Shown here piece after piece: positions 61,706 to 64,000 of a stretch of 64,000 bases of DNA (within the stretch, counting starts at the first letter, position 1; each line of letters begins with the position of its first letter). The position numbers were made by a program, and so were the translations under genes. The DNA comes from Antedon mediterranea (taxonomy: Eukaryota; Echinodermata; Crinoidea; Comatulida; Antedonidae). The DNA lies in contig NC_092673.1 of the NCBI RefSeq assembly GCF_964355755.1, forward strand, positions 32,435,648-32,499,647, written 5' to 3'. The notes below the pieces were generated by a model. It ran no database searches. It had not been told where the DNA came from and saw nothing but the letters and a program-made list of their open reading frames with translations.

Positions 61706-62987
61706 ATGGATATCCAAACAAGAATCAGAGAATTCATTGAAAAACGATCCAAAAATAAAGCGACAAAGGTAAGAATTTTGAAAATAATATAAATTGGGTA
61801 GGCCTAGTTTATATAAGAGAATCACTTAGTATCATTCTTAATTCTTGTCACGTACCACTCCATCTCATGATGAAGAAGGAAGGACGGACGCACGGTGTTC
61901 ACAATAGCTACTCTATGCAAACAATATTAATACTCTGATTTCTGAAGAAAATGTTGTTTTCTCTTTGTTAGGAGGGTCGCCCATCTTCTCCTTGGTGGAG
62001 ACGATTCTCTCGCTTTAGGAAGTATTTCAAACGACAGAGGAAAAACAGGGTAAGAACGACATACGCAATAATAATACCAAGAGTTTAAATAGGCCTACAC
62101 GTCGATATCGGATATTTATTTGCAATTTTTCGATCTGCAGATATCATTTTAATGTATGTTTCTTTGATTAGGTTTCTCCACAAGTGCAAGAAGAAAGCAG
62201 TTCCCAGAATTTTGGGACAAACGTTCGATGCCCTGTTGAACTGTTTATTGCATCATCTTTTAAAGATTGTATGAATGGCCTGCCTCATCAACGATCTGCT
62301 GAACAAGAAGGCAGTGACGTTGTTGCAGACACCACCTCTGGCGAAAGTCATCAGGAACTGCCACTGCGAAAGAGCATCGCATGGAGTGTGTCTTTCAATG
62401 ACACTGATGAGAATCCTACAATATCATCCAGCAGTGAACCTGTTGATACCAAGGTACTTTGGAATCTTGTGAACGCCGACTCGTCAAATGTGACGGATGA
62501 TGAATGGGCGAGTTTCAACGATGCCCCCGACGTCGATGATGTTGATGCCGACCATGCAGATAGATCTGCGTTGTCAAAGAATCTTCAATCTCTCCAAGAC
62601 TACACAGAAGAGATGACGTATATGCTTCATCGTGCCAACGTCACGTGGTCTCAAACCTGTCGAGGACCATTTCCACATCTGAAATATCTTACCAAGGAAC
62701 AGGTGATCGAGATAATGTCACATGACTGTACCAGCATCACTGACCGTATCAAATTTAAGATTTACACCGCCATGAAAAAAGTCAACGACTTAAACCGTGC
62801 GATTGACGACCACCTGGGCATGCAAATTAACTTCAGAGACGGACTTGAACATGATAGGGAGTTGAAGGAAAAACGCCCTAAACGAACCGAGTTGGTATGG
62901 ACATATATGGAACCAAAGGCATTTCCAACTATGAACTTTAAAGGTGATTTGGAAATGGTTGAAGAAGAGGTAGTTGGAGATGGATAG
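61706..62987 (+). CDS. Unrecognised three-exon gene 2, paralog of the gene at 55643
   Basis: Exons 61706-61768, 61972-62049, 62172-62987, 318 residues, phase 0 introns at the same places as the paralog. Exon 1 is identical at the DNA level; exon 2 differs at a few residues (PSSPWWRRFSRFRKYFKRQR). Exon 3 is well diverged but collinear: SIAWSVSFNDTDE, LWNLVNADSSN, DEWASFND, ALSKNLQSLQDYTEEMTYML, WSQTCRGPFPHLKYLTKEQV, IDDHLGMQINFRD and PKAFPTMNFKGDL. The middle of exon 3 is unalignable. No signal peptide or membrane segment. Conservation of the WS-x-x-CRGPFPHL and PKAFPT blocks in a fast-evolving pair marks the likely functional core. Function unknown. Confidence 0.75.
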
Positions 62988-64000
62988 ATAGCCGACTGAA
63001 ATGATTAAGAAATGATGGGGGAAAGAAATTTATATACATACAGTGTGTAGTTGGGATCGAATCATCGAAAAGAAGCAGCTTCTACAATTTACTGAACTTT
63101 TAATACAATTACAGAAACTTTTGAACGAAAATATGTTTAGAATCATTATATGACGATTGCAGCACTCACCGACTGAAATACAGAGAAAACGACGCTAAAG
63201 GCGATGTGTGCTTTCCCGGTTATCAATTTAATTCGCGATATATAATTTGTAAAATAGAGTGTGTACATAAAATTTCAAAAATATATTTTCCCCATGAATT
63301 GTTGCAATAAATATATAATAAATTTAAACCATTTGTTTTTTAATTTACTGAAATAAAAAATAATCTACTTTCACATTGACATACCGCCAATGAACATAAG
63401 ACCAATGAAAATATGAAAAACACATCTCATGACCTGAGGCAACTCCTGACTTACTACAGCACTGTAAACAAAATGATCAAAAGGATTTTAATCAAGACTT
63501 TATTGAATCATATTTACAATTTAAATTAATAATAAGTTGACAGATGTTTGTAAACTATAAAAAATTCAAGAAAATATAATTTAAGAGTTATGTAACCTTT
63601 TTGAAATAATTTTAAAAAGTTACATAACTTGTTTACTCTTCAATTATATTTTCTTGAATTTCGCGATAGATAATTTGTAAAATAGAATTTGTACATATAA
63701 TTACTGAAATATATACAAATTATATAAAGTATTGGTTTTTTAATTCATTTTCGTAATAATGATCAACTTTCAACTGAGGCAACTTCAAAAGCTGACCAGA
63801 AGAAAGTGAAATATTCATTTATTATTTAAAAAAACACTAGAAATACTTAATAATCTTCATGAAAGTTACAAGTGTGAAAAAAACTGTATACAGTAAGAAT
63901 AATCGTCTTATTAGGAAGATATTTACTGGGTACAACTTCTTATCCAATAGTGTATGACTGCAGCACACGGGGTATCAATCCCTATCCAGATTAGTGGGCA
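62988..64000. other. 3' flank of unknown gene 2 with duplicated and inverted segments
   Basis: 63230-63340 and 63660-63760 are diverged direct copies (TTCGCGATATATAATTTGTA against TTCGCGATAGATAATTTGTA). Between them lies an inverted repeat: AATTCAAGAAAATATAATT at 63566-63584 pairs with AATTATATTTTCTTGAATT at 63642-63660, with inner arms TTATGTAAC and GTTACATAA. No gene seen up to the edge. Confidence 0.65.

Overview
The window looks like nuclear DNA of an invertebrate animal. It is AT-rich, its genes have many small exons with GT-AG introns, and it is crowded with short inverted-repeat transposons, a tRNA-derived SINE and a truncated LINE. A marine deuterostome, probably an echinoderm (perhaps a crinoid), is my best guess, from the AGGCCT-rich intron tracts, the SINE type and the proteins. 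That placement is inference. There is nothing bacterial, no rRNA and no CRISPR.

Layout. (1) 1-2781, minus: PQBP1, the WW-domain splicing factor, running off the left edge. (2) 3738-22364, plus: three tandem four-exon genes (3738-10832, 14282-16472, 20350-22364) for small secreted cystine-knot ligands of the neurotrophin/Spaetzle type. Intron 3 of the first holds a 5.4 kb DNA transposon (4844-10285) with a nearly intact five-exon transposase-like gene; a 691 bp MITE with a TAA target duplication interrupts its first exon. The spacers before ligand genes 2 and 3 are duplicated copies, so the cluster grew by segmental duplication and lost most of a fourth copy. (3) 26561-41410, minus: a 15-exon gene for a predicted 1570-residue protein with a basic N terminus, a huge acidic low-complexity exon and a C-terminal gamma-glutamylcyclotransferase-like domain that lacks the catalytic glutamate. 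One intron holds an antisense 5'-truncated LINE, and its last exon is echoed by degenerate copies downstream. (4) 42453-61244, minus: four tandem five-exon sigma-class glutathione S-transferase genes; the leftmost has a frameshifted last exon. (5) 55643-56971 and 61706-62987, plus: two paralogous three-exon genes of a family I do not recognise, each divergent from a GST, with almost identical promoter and first exon but diverged third exons.

How they relate: the ligands are probably signalling factors matured by proteolysis, the GSTs are cytosolic detoxification or prostaglandin-D-synthase-type enzymes, and the unknown pair travelled with GST genes as a duplicated unit. The MITEs in several introns and spacers match the ends of the 5.4 kb transposon and look like its non-autonomous offspring.
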